Source: Lachnospiraceae bacterium (GTDB lineage: Bacteria; Bacillota; Clostridia; Lachnospirales; Lachnospiraceae). Taken from it: DNA of 57,539 nucleotides. A program made the translations under genes and the position numbers. The notes below the pieces were generated by a model. The model was not told where the DNA came from. It worked only from the letters and a program-made list of their open reading frames with translations, and made no database searches. Of this stretch, positions 16,839-24,365 are shown one piece after another; position 1 is the first letter of the stretch, and the number at the start of each line of letters is the position of its first letter. The DNA is taken from NCBI GenBank assembly GCA_022799355.1, contig JAAWOG010000018.1, positions 1-57,539 on the forward strand, given 5' to 3'.

Positions 16839-16844
16839 TATAAT
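16839..16844 (+). promoter_or_regulatory. Extended -10 promoter of the AraC-type regulator
   Basis: TATAAT preceded by ATGA (extended -10), 52 bp before the start codon; no good -35 box is visible at the right distance. The 208-bp divergent gap 16689-16896 must also hold the promoter and the AraC operator for the BNR-DapA-Tct cluster. Confidence 0.5.
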
Positions 16845-16896
16845 TCACGCAGGCAATGAGCAGTGCGACCGACACCCTTAACGAAAGGACACTCTA

Positions 16897-17808
16897 ATGA
16901 ACGAACGACTGGAACGATTTGATAACTTTTCCTGGACAAAGGAAAATAAGACTCTGATCTGGGAGAAACATAAAGTGCCCGGGCTCAGAAATATCACCTG
17001 GTGGAACTTCACAACCTCCCCCTCCTCCCTGATTATGCATTATCATTCCGATATCATCGAAATACACTGCATGATCAAGGGGCAGCGCTATACCCAGATT
17101 GAAAAAAACGGTTCCCTGGAAAGCTATACCTATGCCGGAAACGAAGTATTTATCACATTTCCCTTTGAGATCCACGGATACAGCAGCGGTCCGCAGCTCC
17201 CCTGCGAATTTTATGCTTTTCAGATCAGCACCAAAGATCCCGATACCATACTCGGGCTAAATAAAGAATTCAGCAATATGCTCTGCCACACTCTTCTCTC
17301 GCTGAAGCAGCGCCATTTCAGAATGGGAAAAACCCATATACAATACCTGCGCTCCGCCTTCAACTTCTTCAGCGATATGACACCCGATTCCGTCAAAATC
17401 GGAGCGCAGTTTTTAACCTGTTTTTTACTCAGCCTGCAATTTCTGCCGCCTGTGTTCAACAGTGATATCCACAGCCTTGATTCCAATATCGCCGCTGCCA
17501 TCACTTACCTAAACCAAAATATTCATGATACAATGCATCTGCAGGATCTGGCGGATGTTTCCGGCTACTCGCTCTCCCACTTCAAGATCAAATTTAAAAA
17601 TGAAGTCGGAATCACGCCCGCCGAATATATTTCCCTGCAAAAGCTGGAATACGCCAAAAAGAAACTTCTGGAAACCGATATCAGCATCACCGACCTTGCC
17701 TATTCCCTTGGCTTTTCCTCCAGCAATTACTTTAGTTCCGTATTTAAAAAGTATCATGACTGTACCCCAAAGGACTACAGAAAACGTTACAGAAACGTTA
17801 CTCCATGA
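16897..17808 (+). CDS. AraC-family transcriptional regulator
   Basis: 303 residues. The N-terminal cupin-like sensor domain runs about 20-130 (HYHSDIIEIHCMIKGQRYTQ, FITFPFEIHGYSS). The C-terminal double helix-turn-helix runs about 200-298 (MHLQDLADVSGYSLSHFKIK, then SITDLAYSLGFSSSNYFSSV and CTPKDYRKR). AAAGGAC precedes the start. It is transcribed away from the BNR-DapA-TctCBA-YhcH cluster and is the obvious candidate activator of it, responding to the transported sugar acid. Confidence 0.92.
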   Translation: MNERLERFDNFSWTKENKTLIWEKHKVPGLRNITWWNFTTSPSSLIMHYHSDIIEIHCMIKGQRYTQIEKNGSLESYTYAGNEVFITFPFEIHGYSSGPQLPCEFYAFQISTKDPDTILGLNKEFSNMLCHTLLSLKQRHFRMGKTHIQYLRSAFNFFSDMTPDSVKIGAQFLTCFLLSLQFLPPVFNSDIHSLDSNIAAAITYLNQNIHDTMHLQDLADVSGYSLSHFKIKFKNEVGITPAEYISLQKLEYAKKKLLETDISITDLAYSLGFSSSNYFSSVFKKYHDCTPKDYRKRYRNVTP

Positions 17809-18277
17809 TACGCTCTTGTAATGCACAGATTAGCAACGCCATGCTATTTCCCCTGATTTACTCCACAAAACAGAAAAATAAAATTCACCGTTAATGAACT
17901 TTCGTTGCGCTTCCTCCCTGGTGATAACTTTACTTTCGTCCGGTTTATTCCAGTGAATTGGCCATTGAATCGAGTACGTTGTAACAGTTCAGCCTTCGGC
18001 TTCCCTGTTACGGAATCTGCCCATTTCAAGTCGCCTTCGGCGAGGGGCAGATTCTTTTGGCTAAATTTACATGTTTTCACGGACTTTGCAGTAAATGCAA
18101 AGTCCTGGGCTGAACTGTTACGCATCAGCAGCCATATTCCTTTGCGCGGAGTGCGCATCCTCGCGGAGCGTTTTTATTTCATAGGACGCAATTTCCTATG
18201 AAAAAATAAAAACATCCGGCTGCCCAAACAAACAGCCGGATATACAAATACATACGTTACGCAGTCCATAACACCAG
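17809..18277. repeat. Hairpin-mosaic intergenic region with dispersed repeat copy 1
   Basis: This 469-bp convergent gap has no gene. It is a chain of hairpins: GTAACAG/CTGTTAC (17981-17987 with 18005-18011), GAATCTGCCC/GGGCAGATTC enclosing TCGCC/GGCGA, and GGACTTTGCA/TGCAAAGTCC. A long-range perfect 14-bp pair GTAACAGTTCAGCC (17981-17994) with GGCTGAACTGTTAC (18108-18121) competes with the first hairpin. From 18122 to about 18203 it matches copies at 29298 and 57485 (GCATCAGCAGCCATATTCC...), ending in TTTCATAGGA/TCCTATGAAA. Small open frames here are the repeat read as protein. Confidence 0.8.
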
Positions 18278-19315
18278 TTATTGACATTCTCTCAGCAGCT
18301 CCCTGAGCGCCTCAAGGTCTTCCTTTGTCGTTGACCAGCCCGTGGCAAAACGCACCACCGTATGATCCTGATCATATTTCTCCCAGAAGCCGAACCTGAC
18401 CTGCTCTTTCAGCTTCTCCATCCGGCGATTCTCCAGAACAATGAACTTCTGGTTCGTGGGGGAATCCAGATAAAAAGGCAGATCTGCCCCACGGAAGATC
18501 GCCGTCAGCTCTTCCGCCATCTCGATGGCATGGCGGGAAATCTCAAAATACAAACCGTCCGTAAAAAGCGCATCGAACTGAACGCCCAGAAGCCGTCCCT
18601 TTGCCAACAGAGCGCCCCTTTTTTTCACAGACGTCATAAAATGACAGGGCTTGTTCCTCTTTGTGAATACAACGGCCTCCCCGCACAGCGCTCCCACCTT
18701 TGTCCCTCCTATATAAAAGACATCGGTCAGCTTCGCGATATCCTGAAGCGTCATATCACAGGCACCGCTCATCAGCCCGTAGCCCAGGCGGGCACCGTCC
18801 AAAAACAGCGGAATCCGATAGGCGCCGCAGAGATCGGAGAGCGCCGTCAATTCCTCCTTTGTATATATGGTACCGTATTCCGTCGGATAGGAAATATAGA
18901 CCATGCCGGGAAATACCATATGTTCATGGTTCTGGTCCGCATAGTAATCCTCCAGATACTTTTTCAGCACTGCCGCTTCGATCTTTCCGTCTTTATGCGG
19001 CACCTCTAACACCTTATGCCCGGTGTATTCGATGGCGCCCGCCTCATGGCCGTTGATATGTCCCGTCTTTGCCGCAATAACGCCCTCAAAGTCGCGCAGC
19101 ATTGTCGAGATAATAACCGCGTTCGCCTGCGTCCCACCCACAAGAAACTCCACTTCCGCCTCCGGGCATCCGCAGGCCTCTTTTATCTTTTCCTTTGCGC
19201 TCTCGCAATAGGAATCCTGGCCGTACCCGGGAAGGGGTTCCGAGTTGGTGTCCGCAAGCCGTTTTAATATGGCAGGATGTGCTCCTGTATTGTAATCACT
19301 TTCAAATGACAGCAT
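18278..19315 (-). CDS. ltaE: Low-specificity L-threonine aldolase
   Basis: 345 residues, fold-type I PLP enzyme of the beta-eliminating lyase family. The PLP lysine is in DVFYIGGTKVGALCGE (about 207). IPLFLDGARLGYGL holds the Asp/Ala/Arg that contact PLP, and the N-terminal GAHPAILKRLADTN and YGQDSYCESAKEKI are typical. It splits L-threonine or L-allo-threonine to glycine and acetaldehyde. Strong ribosome-binding site AAGGAGG. Monocistronic between repeat copy 1 and the small RNA. Confidence 0.92.
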   Translation of the reverse strand: MLSFESDYNTGAHPAILKRLADTNSEPLPGYGQDSYCESAKEKIKEACGCPEAEVEFLVGGTQANAVIISTMLRDFEGVIAAKTGHINGHEAGAIEYTGHKVLEVPHKDGKIEAAVLKKYLEDYYADQNHEHMVFPGMVYISYPTEYGTIYTKEELTALSDLCGAYRIPLFLDGARLGYGLMSGACDMTLQDIAKLTDVFYIGGTKVGALCGEAVVFTKRNKPCHFMTSVKKRGALLAKGRLLGVQFDALFTDGLYFEISRHAIEMAEELTAIFRGADLPFYLDSPTNQKFIVLENRRMEKLKEQVRFGFWEKYDQDHTVVRFATGWSTTKEDLEALRELLRECQ

Positions 19316-19387
19316 GGAATGCCTCCTTTTTTATATTTCCGGTAAATTTTTTACATCAAATTTCCTTTATATTTCCCTGTAAAAGAC

Positions 19388-19523
19388 TTGAATCATACAC
19401 TCACATATGATATATTCTAATTGGAAAAGGAAAGCCAGAGAGGCGGCTACCCTCCAAATAATAAGTGAACTGTTTTTATATACAGCCGCTGACTATTGGT
19501 AGTAGTTGGCGGCTATTTTTTTA
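19388..19523 (+). ncRNA. Small RNA of about 100 nt with its own promoter and terminator; resembles an orphan type I antitoxin RNA
   Basis: The promoter is TTGAAT (19388-19393), a 17-bp spacer and TATATT (19411-19416) with an extended TG. A transcript from about 19423 would end in the AGCCGC/GCGGCT stem (19484-19489 with 19509-19514) and a TTTTTTT tract. An inner GGCGGCT at 19443 can also pair with the terminator's 5' arm. No start codon follows a ribosome-binding site. Size and layout fit antisense antitoxin RNAs of small membrane toxins, but no toxin frame lies opposite; porB occupies that place. Identification is inference. Confidence 0.5.
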
Positions 19524-19535
19524 TTTAAAATCTGA

Positions 19536-20477
19536 TTAATCAGACTCACACCTCTTCTTCAGCTCTTCCCATCTCCGGTCCACTTCCGCCTGGCACTGCG
19601 CGATCAGTTCCTCTCCGCCCGGCGTAAAGAGATGCTTAAAACGCTTCTGCGTGCGCAGGAAGTCCTCCACGGGAAGCTTCTTTTTCGGCTCATAACTCAG
19701 AATCCACTTTCCTTCCACCACCTCATACAGCGGCCAGTAACAGCTCTCCACCGCCAGTTTGCAGATGTTCATCAGTTCCGCAGGTTCATACCCCCAGCCC
19801 CTCGGGCAGGGAGACATCACGTTCAAAAACGCCGCCCCGGAAGTGTAGATCGCCTTCTCAGCCTTTGTGTGCAGATCCTTAAAATTGGACGTAAACGTAG
19901 TCTGCGCCACATAAGGGATATGGTGCTCTGCCATAATCGCCGCTAAATCCTTCCGGATCTGTATCTTTCCCTTTGACACGGTCCCCGCCGGCGTTGTGGT
20001 CGTATCCGCAAACTGCGGCGTGGCGGAAGAACGCTGGGTGCCGGTGTTCATATAGGCGCCGTTGTCATAACAGACATAGACCATGTCGTGTCCCCGTTCC
20101 ATCGCCCCGGAGAGGGACTGAAAGCCGATATCGTAAGTGCCGCCGTCACCGCCGAAGGTAATAAATTTATACTCCTCCCCGATCTTTCCCTTTTTCCGAA
20201 GTACCCGGTAGGCGGTCTCCACGCCGGACATGGTCGCCCCCGCATTCTCAAAGGCATTGTGAATATAGCTGTCCTCATAGGCGGTATAGGGGTACATAAA
20301 AGTAGATACCTCCAGACACCCCGTAGCGTTGCCGATGACCGCCTTATCTTCCGGATGAAGCGCCCGCAGCACGGCGCGGACCGCCACGGTCCCGCCGCAG
20401 CCCGCACACATTCTGTGCCCCGGCGCAAGGCGCTCCGGCCTGCTCATCACTTCTTTATAATTATATGCTGTCTCCAT
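19536..20477 (-). CDS. porB: 2-oxoacid:ferredoxin oxidoreductase (pyruvate synthase) subunit beta
   Basis: 313 residues from ATG 20477 behind AGAGGAAATAAG; the frame runs 13 codons further upstream without family similarity. The TPP-binding subunit shows HRMCAGCGGTVAVRA and NATGCLEV (Fe-S cysteines), the TPP/Mg motif FGGDGGTYDIGFQSL with DNGAYMNTGTQRSSATP, and CPRGWGYEP. It decarboxylates a 2-oxoacid oxidatively to acyl-CoA with reduced ferredoxin, or runs in reverse. Last gene of porCDAB. Substrate choice (pyruvate, 2-oxobutanoate or branched) is not fixed by sequence. Confidence 0.92.
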   Translation of the reverse strand: METAYNYKEVMSRPERLAPGHRMCAGCGGTVAVRAVLRALHPEDKAVIGNATGCLEVSTFMYPYTAYEDSYIHNAFENAGATMSGVETAYRVLRKKGKIGEEYKFITFGGDGGTYDIGFQSLSGAMERGHDMVYVCYDNGAYMNTGTQRSSATPQFADTTTTPAGTVSKGKIQIRKDLAAIMAEHHIPYVAQTTFTSNFKDLHTKAEKAIYTSGAAFLNVMSPCPRGWGYEPAELMNICKLAVESCYWPLYEVVEGKWILSYEPKKKLPVEDFLRTQKRFKHLFTPGGEELIAQCQAEVDRRWEELKKRCESD

Positions 20478-20541
20478 CTTATTTCCTCTCATCTTATCAA
20501 ACCAGTCTGATCGCATAAAGCCAAACGATTGCGGACGGATA

Positions 20542-21729
20542 TTATCTCTCCCGCAGACCGATATAGGCGTACATATCTTTCACCACATGCGTCTTAGCCA
20601 GTTCCTCCAGCTTTGTATAAACCTCTTCAAAATCCTCCACGGTAATATCCCTGCCGCCTAAGCCGTAAAAATAATTGACCACTTCCGCCTGAGACTTTGC
20701 GCCGTAGAGGGCGGCACGCACCTCCGCCCCCAAAGGACCGCTCGTGGCGGAAAACATCTCGGAGCGGTCCAGTATCGCTATCGCCTTTCTATCCCGCAGC
20801 GCCTGCGCCAGCTCCTCCTCCGGAAACGGCCGAAATACCCTGATCTTCAAAAGCCCGACCTTTTTGCCGCTCTCCTTCCTGATCCGGTCCACCGCCGCCT
20901 TGCAGGTGCCCGCCGCGGAGCCGATCATAACGATAACATACTCCGCATCCTCCATCCGGTACTCCTCGAAAAAGCCGTACTTTCTCCCGGTCATCCGCTC
21001 AAACCGCTCAGCCACTTCCAGGATCACCCGCCGGGCATTCTTCATCCCTTCCCTCTGCCCGCGCTTCGTCTCCATATAATAATTGGAGACCGCATAAGGT
21101 CCCACTGCCATCGGCTCCTTCTCATGCAGAAGATAATGTGCCGGGCAATATTCCCCCACAAATTCCTTCACCTTCTCATCCTCAGCCAGCAGGATATTCT
21201 CCACGCCGTGGCTAGTAATAAAACCATCCTGACAGATCATCACGGGCAGATGCACCGCCTCATGCTCCGCGATGGGATAGGCCTGCAAAAAATTGTCGTA
21301 CACTTCCTGATTGGACTCCGCATAGATCTGAATCCATCCCGCATCCCGCGCTCCCATGCTGTCCGAATGATCCGCATTGATATTGATCGGACCGCTCAGC
21401 GCCCTGTTTACCAATGCCATCACAACCGGAAGCCGGTCGGATGCCGCCACATATAATTCCTCCCACATCAGCGCCATACCGCAGGAAGATGTGGCTGTCA
21501 CCACTCTCGCTCCCGCCGCCGAAGCGCCTATCGCCGCGCTCATGGCGCTGTGTTCGCTCTCCACGTGGATAAACTCCGTATCCACTTTACCGTTTGCTAT
21601 GTAATTTGCCACATACTGCGGAATTTCCGTCGAAGGCGTGATCGGAAATGCCGGCATCACGTCCGGGTTTATCTGTTTTATCGCATAAGCCACCGCTTCA
21701 TTGCCGGATAAACGTTCTCTGATCGCCAT
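20542..21729 (-). CDS. porA: 2-oxoacid:ferredoxin oxidoreductase subunit alpha
   Basis: 395 residues. It starts with the PYR-like domain (SGNEAVAYAIKQINPDV, FPITPSTEIPQYVA, FIHVESEHSAMSAAIGASAA). TSSCGMALMWEELYVAASDR and NINADHSDSMGARDAGW follow, and the C-terminal half has the transketolase-C-like fold (ILDRSEMFSATSGPLGAEV). The set is the four-subunit archaeal/clostridial arrangement rather than the single-chain clostridial PFOR. The start codon lies directly after the porD stop. Confidence 0.93.
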   Translation of the reverse strand: MAIRERLSGNEAVAYAIKQINPDVMPAFPITPSTEIPQYVANYIANGKVDTEFIHVESEHSAMSAAIGASAAGARVVTATSSCGMALMWEELYVAASDRLPVVMALVNRALSGPININADHSDSMGARDAGWIQIYAESNQEVYDNFLQAYPIAEHEAVHLPVMICQDGFITSHGVENILLAEDEKVKEFVGEYCPAHYLLHEKEPMAVGPYAVSNYYMETKRGQREGMKNARRVILEVAERFERMTGRKYGFFEEYRMEDAEYVIVMIGSAAGTCKAAVDRIRKESGKKVGLLKIRVFRPFPEEELAQALRDRKAIAILDRSEMFSATSGPLGAEVRAALYGAKSQAEVVNYFYGLGGRDITVEDFEEVYTKLEELAKTHVVKDMYAYIGLRER

Positions 21730-22026
21730 CTACTTCCCCTCCTTCATCTCTATCGCGCCGAAGGGACACACCGCCATGCAGATACCGCAGCCCTTACAGT
21801 GATCGTAATCAAAATCCCCGCGCGCCCCTTCCGAAACCGGGATGGAAGAATCCGGGCAGACCGGCACGCACAGCAGGCACTGCCTGCACTGTTCCTTTTT
21901 ATATACGGGCGTAGAAACTCTCCACTCACCCGTACAAAATCCCTTTGACGTGGCAGGCTCATAAATCTGGTTTCCCTCCGTAATATCCTGCCAGGGACTC
22001 CTCTCATGGATATCCTTACTTTTCAT
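21730..22026 (-). CDS. porD: 2-oxoacid:ferredoxin oxidoreductase delta (ferredoxin) subunit
   Basis: 98 residues with two [4Fe-4S] cluster motifs, CRQCLLCVPVCP and CKGCGICMAVCP. The N-terminal segment (GEWRVSTPVY) is the usual delta-subunit docking part. It wires electrons from the TPP subunit to soluble ferredoxin. No gap to porA; 36 bp after porC. Confidence 0.94.
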   Translation of the reverse strand: MKSKDIHERSPWQDITEGNQIYEPATSKGFCTGEWRVSTPVYKKEQCRQCLLCVPVCPDSSIPVSEGARGDFDYDHCKGCGICMAVCPFGAIEMKEGK

Positions 22027-22062
22027 CTGTTTATTTTCCTTTCCCCTACGTCTTTTACCCTT

Positions 22063-22671
22063 TTATGCACTCTTTTTGACAGCTTTCTTATCCTCCGCAA
22101 GCGTCTCAAAAGTCATCTCAAGGGCCTTCATATTGCCCTCGATCACTTCCGGCTTTTTCGCAAATTTATGAGCAAAGGAATCTTTCATCTCCTGCAGAAA
22201 TTCATCCGGTGAGACAACCCCGGAAACCGCCACCACTGCCGCCAGCATCGGAGAGTTGGGATAATACCTGCCCAGCGCATCAAGAGATATCTTCCGGGCA
22301 TCCACCGTATAGATACTGCCCTTCCAGCCGTACCTCTTAAGCTGCGATGCAATCTCCTCTCTGCTGCGCCCGGTATTGACGATCACCGCGCCGTCCTTTT
22401 TCAGCCCCTGCGTCACATCGATGCTCTCAAGCAGGCCATCGTCCACAACCGCCACATAATCCGGTGCATAAATATTGGAATGGATCGTGATCTTATCTCC
22501 GCTGATCCTGTTGTATGCCGTGATCGGCGCACCCATGCGCTCCGGACCGTACTCCGGAAAGCCCTGCACATACTTTCCCGTCTTAAACGCTACATCCGCC
22601 AGCAGCAGCGCCGCCGTCTTTGCGCCCTGTCCGCCTCTTCCATGCCATCTGATTTCCACTGTGTTTTTCAT
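22063..22671 (-). CDS. porC: 2-oxoacid:ferredoxin oxidoreductase subunit gamma
   Basis: 202 residues. The family start is EIRWHGRGGQGAKTAALLLA. GFPEYGPERMGAPITAYNRI and DALGRYYPNSPMLAAV follow. First gene of the porC-porD-porA-porB operon. It is preceded by an intrinsic terminator and T-box-type leader, so the operon should be controlled by premature termination. Confidence 0.94.
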   Translation of the reverse strand: MKNTVEIRWHGRGGQGAKTAALLLADVAFKTGKYVQGFPEYGPERMGAPITAYNRISGDKITIHSNIYAPDYVAVVDDGLLESIDVTQGLKKDGAVIVNTGRSREEIASQLKRYGWKGSIYTVDARKISLDALGRYYPNSPMLAAVVAVSGVVSPDEFLQEMKDSFAHKFAKKPEVIEGNMKALEMTFETLAEDKKAVKKSA

Positions 22672-22705
22672 CTTATCCGCATCTCCTTCTACTCATGATC
22701 CCCGC

Positions 22706-22742
22706 AAAGAAAAAAACCGACCTGCTGATTCGCATAGTCGGC
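22706..22742 (-). terminator. Leader terminator in front of porC
   Basis: Minus strand GCCGAC and GTCGG (22737-22742 with 22717-22721) followed by seven T (complement of 22710-22716), ending 35 bp before the porC start. As it lies before the first gene it acts as an attenuator, not an operon end. Confidence 0.8.
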
Positions 22743-22960
22743 TTCTAAAGTCTCTTTTTCTCTTCTCATCCCATCTACAACATACCAGCATATGCGTCCT
22801 CTGTCACGGGAGGAACCCGTCCGCATCTACTTGCTCTCGCTTTGGTACGGCAACTCGGAAGTGATATTCCAGCCATTCTACTCGTACCGCATCTCAGCTT
22901 ACGCGGCTCTCTGTGACTTTCCAAATGGATGTACTGTCTCCGTCATCGTTTTTACAGGTC
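22743..22960 (-). promoter_or_regulatory. T-box leader of the por operon, likely tRNA-Ile responsive
   Basis: Read leftward it shows the T-box order: GATGACGGAGACAGTACATC at the base, CACAGAGAGCCGCG (AG-bulge arm), GCTGAGATGCGGTAC (distal loop), the specifier segment GGAATATCACTTCCGAG, AAGTAG, and the ACGGG/CCCGT arm. In the GAA-N-codon-purine pattern the codon is ATC (complement of 22863-22865), for isoleucine. The T-box UGGU is likely at 22784-22787, matching the ACCA end of a tRNA with A as discriminator. The usual ACCGCG after it is degenerate. Rfam family RF00230 is the expected match. Confidence 0.7.
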
Positions 22961-22975
22961 TATTCAATTTAGTCC

Positions 22976-23004
22976 ATTATAGTGGTACAGTGACAGATTG
23001 TCAA
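22976..23004 (-). promoter_or_regulatory. Consensus sigma-A promoter of the por operon
   Basis: TTGACA (22999-23004), 17-bp spacer, TATAAT (22976-22981), a perfect match to consensus, placed just upstream of the T-box leader. Strong constitutive initiation with control by attenuation fits this design. Confidence 0.85.
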
Positions 23005-23029
23005 GTTTTTTTGCGCCGTAAAAAAATTG

Positions 23030-23057
23030 TTGACAAACCCGCAATTTTCTATATGAT
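23030..23057 (+). promoter_or_regulatory. Promoter of the PotD-like gene
   Basis: TTGACA (23030-23035), 16-bp spacer, TATGAT (23052-23057), 44 bp before the start codon, divergent from the por promoter. Confidence 0.7.
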
Positions 23058-23101
23058 ATATTTGTTATGCATTAATTTTAAACTGGAACAGGAGGAAAAA
23101 A

Positions 23102-24205
23102 ATGAAACGTACTTTCGCACTACTTGCGGCAGGCATGTTAACGGTTGGATGTGCCTGCGCACTTTCAGGCTGCGGCAGCAGCGATGACGCTTCAACAGCG
23201 GATAAGGACGGCAACGGCTACGCTGATGAGATCTATCTTTATAACTGGTCGGAATATATGACACAAGATGTACTTGACCAATTTGAAGCAGAATATGGCA
23301 TCAAGGTCGTCGAGACTACTTATGAGTCCAACGATGAACTGCTGGCTAAACTGATTGCCGGAAAAGAGGGCGAATATGATATAGCAGTTCCCACAAATAC
23401 TTATATACAGGCATTCAAGGACAACGACCTGTTAGAGCCCTTTGACGAGGGCGCCATCACCAACCTGGGCAACATCGACGATGCCTATCTCGGCCTTGTC
23501 TATGATCCCGAAAACCAGTATACCGTGCCCTACATGGGTACCATCAACGTTGCCCTTGCCAACAAACCGATGTTGGATGAACTGGGCGTTACGGTAAACA
23601 CGGCGGAGGATCTGTTAAACCCTGCTCTCGAGAACAACCTTCTCATTTTTGACGATGTGGAGAGCAATATCACACTGGCGCTGCAGGGCACCGGCATCGA
23701 TCCCGTCACAACGGACCTTGCCGCCCTCGACACCGCAAAGGAATACCTGCTCAAACTGAACACCAATCTGAAATCCTATTCCCAGATCGCGGATGAGAGA
23801 ATCTCCATCACAAGAGGGGAAGTGGCGCTGGCATACATCTACAGCGGCGATGCCATTCAGGCCATGCGGGAAAACAGCGACCTTACCGTTGTGATGAAAC
23901 AGGAGCAGTTCCCGCTGACCATCGACAACCTTGTTATTTTAAAAGGTACAAAACATAAAAAAGAAGCCCAGCTCTTTATCGATTTCCTGCTCCGGCCGGA
24001 AATCTCCGCTCAGCTTCTGTCGGAATTTTCCTATGTGTGCTTTAACGAAGCCGCCGTGGAACATCTTCCGGCAGACCTTGTGGATATGGAAGTCTGCGTG
24101 CTCTCCGATGAGATCAAGAACAACCTTATCGTGATCAATGAAAAAGACGGCGATATGCTCGATAAGATGGTTGCCGTTATGACGGAAGTAAAATCTGCAA
24201 AATAA
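23102..24205 (+). CDS. PotD-like polyamine/spermidine-type substrate-binding lipoprotein, solitary
   Basis: 367 residues. Signal peptide with lipobox LSGC (Cys near 24) after MKRTFALLAAGMLTVGCACA. The mature protein begins with the PotD-family LYNWSEYMTQDVLDQFEAEYGI and continues with TYESNDELLAKLIAGKEGEYD, VPYMGTINVALANK and VALAYIYSGDAIQAM. GGAGG precedes the start. It has no potABC genes next to it, and a hairpin follows the gene, so it must use a transporter encoded elsewhere or act as a sensor. Spermidine or putrescine are the usual ligands of the family. Confidence 0.88.
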   Translation: MKRTFALLAAGMLTVGCACALSGCGSSDDASTADKDGNGYADEIYLYNWSEYMTQDVLDQFEAEYGIKVVETTYESNDELLAKLIAGKEGEYDIAVPTNTYIQAFKDNDLLEPFDEGAITNLGNIDDAYLGLVYDPENQYTVPYMGTINVALANKPMLDELGVTVNTAEDLLNPALENNLLIFDDVESNITLALQGTGIDPVTTDLAALDTAKEYLLKLNTNLKSYSQIADERISITRGEVALAYIYSGDAIQAMRENSDLTVVMKQEQFPLTIDNLVILKGTKHKKEAQLFIDFLLRPEISAQLLSEFSYVCFNEAAVEHLPADLVDMEVCVLSDEIKNNLIVINEKDGDMLDKMVAVMTEVKSAK

Positions 24206-24253
24206 CAAAAATACGGCATGGAAATACTTCCGGAAGACGGTGCGGAAAAAAAG

Positions 24254-24298
24254 CCCAATGACGTTCGGCAATGTAACCTGAACGGCATTGGGTTTATC
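24254..24298 (+). terminator. Hairpin terminator after the PotD-like gene
   Basis: CCCAATG-A-CGTTC (24254-24266) pairs with GAACG-G-CATTGGG (24280-24292); only three T directly follow, so it is a weak intrinsic terminator. Confidence 0.55.
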
Positions 24299-24365
24299 CA
24301 TATTTATAGGCCTCTTTTCACAGTCCGTCTGGCGAAGATACATATCTTACTTTGTATATCACCCT

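Noticed and set aside
17905-18201. Open frame ending RFYFIGRNFL, and a matching one at 29189-29377
   Set aside because: The shared C terminus is the dispersed repeat read in the same frame. There is no ribosome-binding site and upstream parts differ fully, so these are not genes.
19388-19523. Simple bidirectional terminator between porB and ltaE
   Set aside because: The T-tract is only on the plus strand and a near-consensus plus-strand promoter lies 70 bp before the stem, so a small RNA gene explains it better.
22743-22960. TPP riboswitch before a TPP enzyme operon
   Set aside because: GCTGAGA resembles part of the THI box, but the required second half (CCTGAT and GATAATGCCAGCG-like) is absent, while T-box motifs are present in order.
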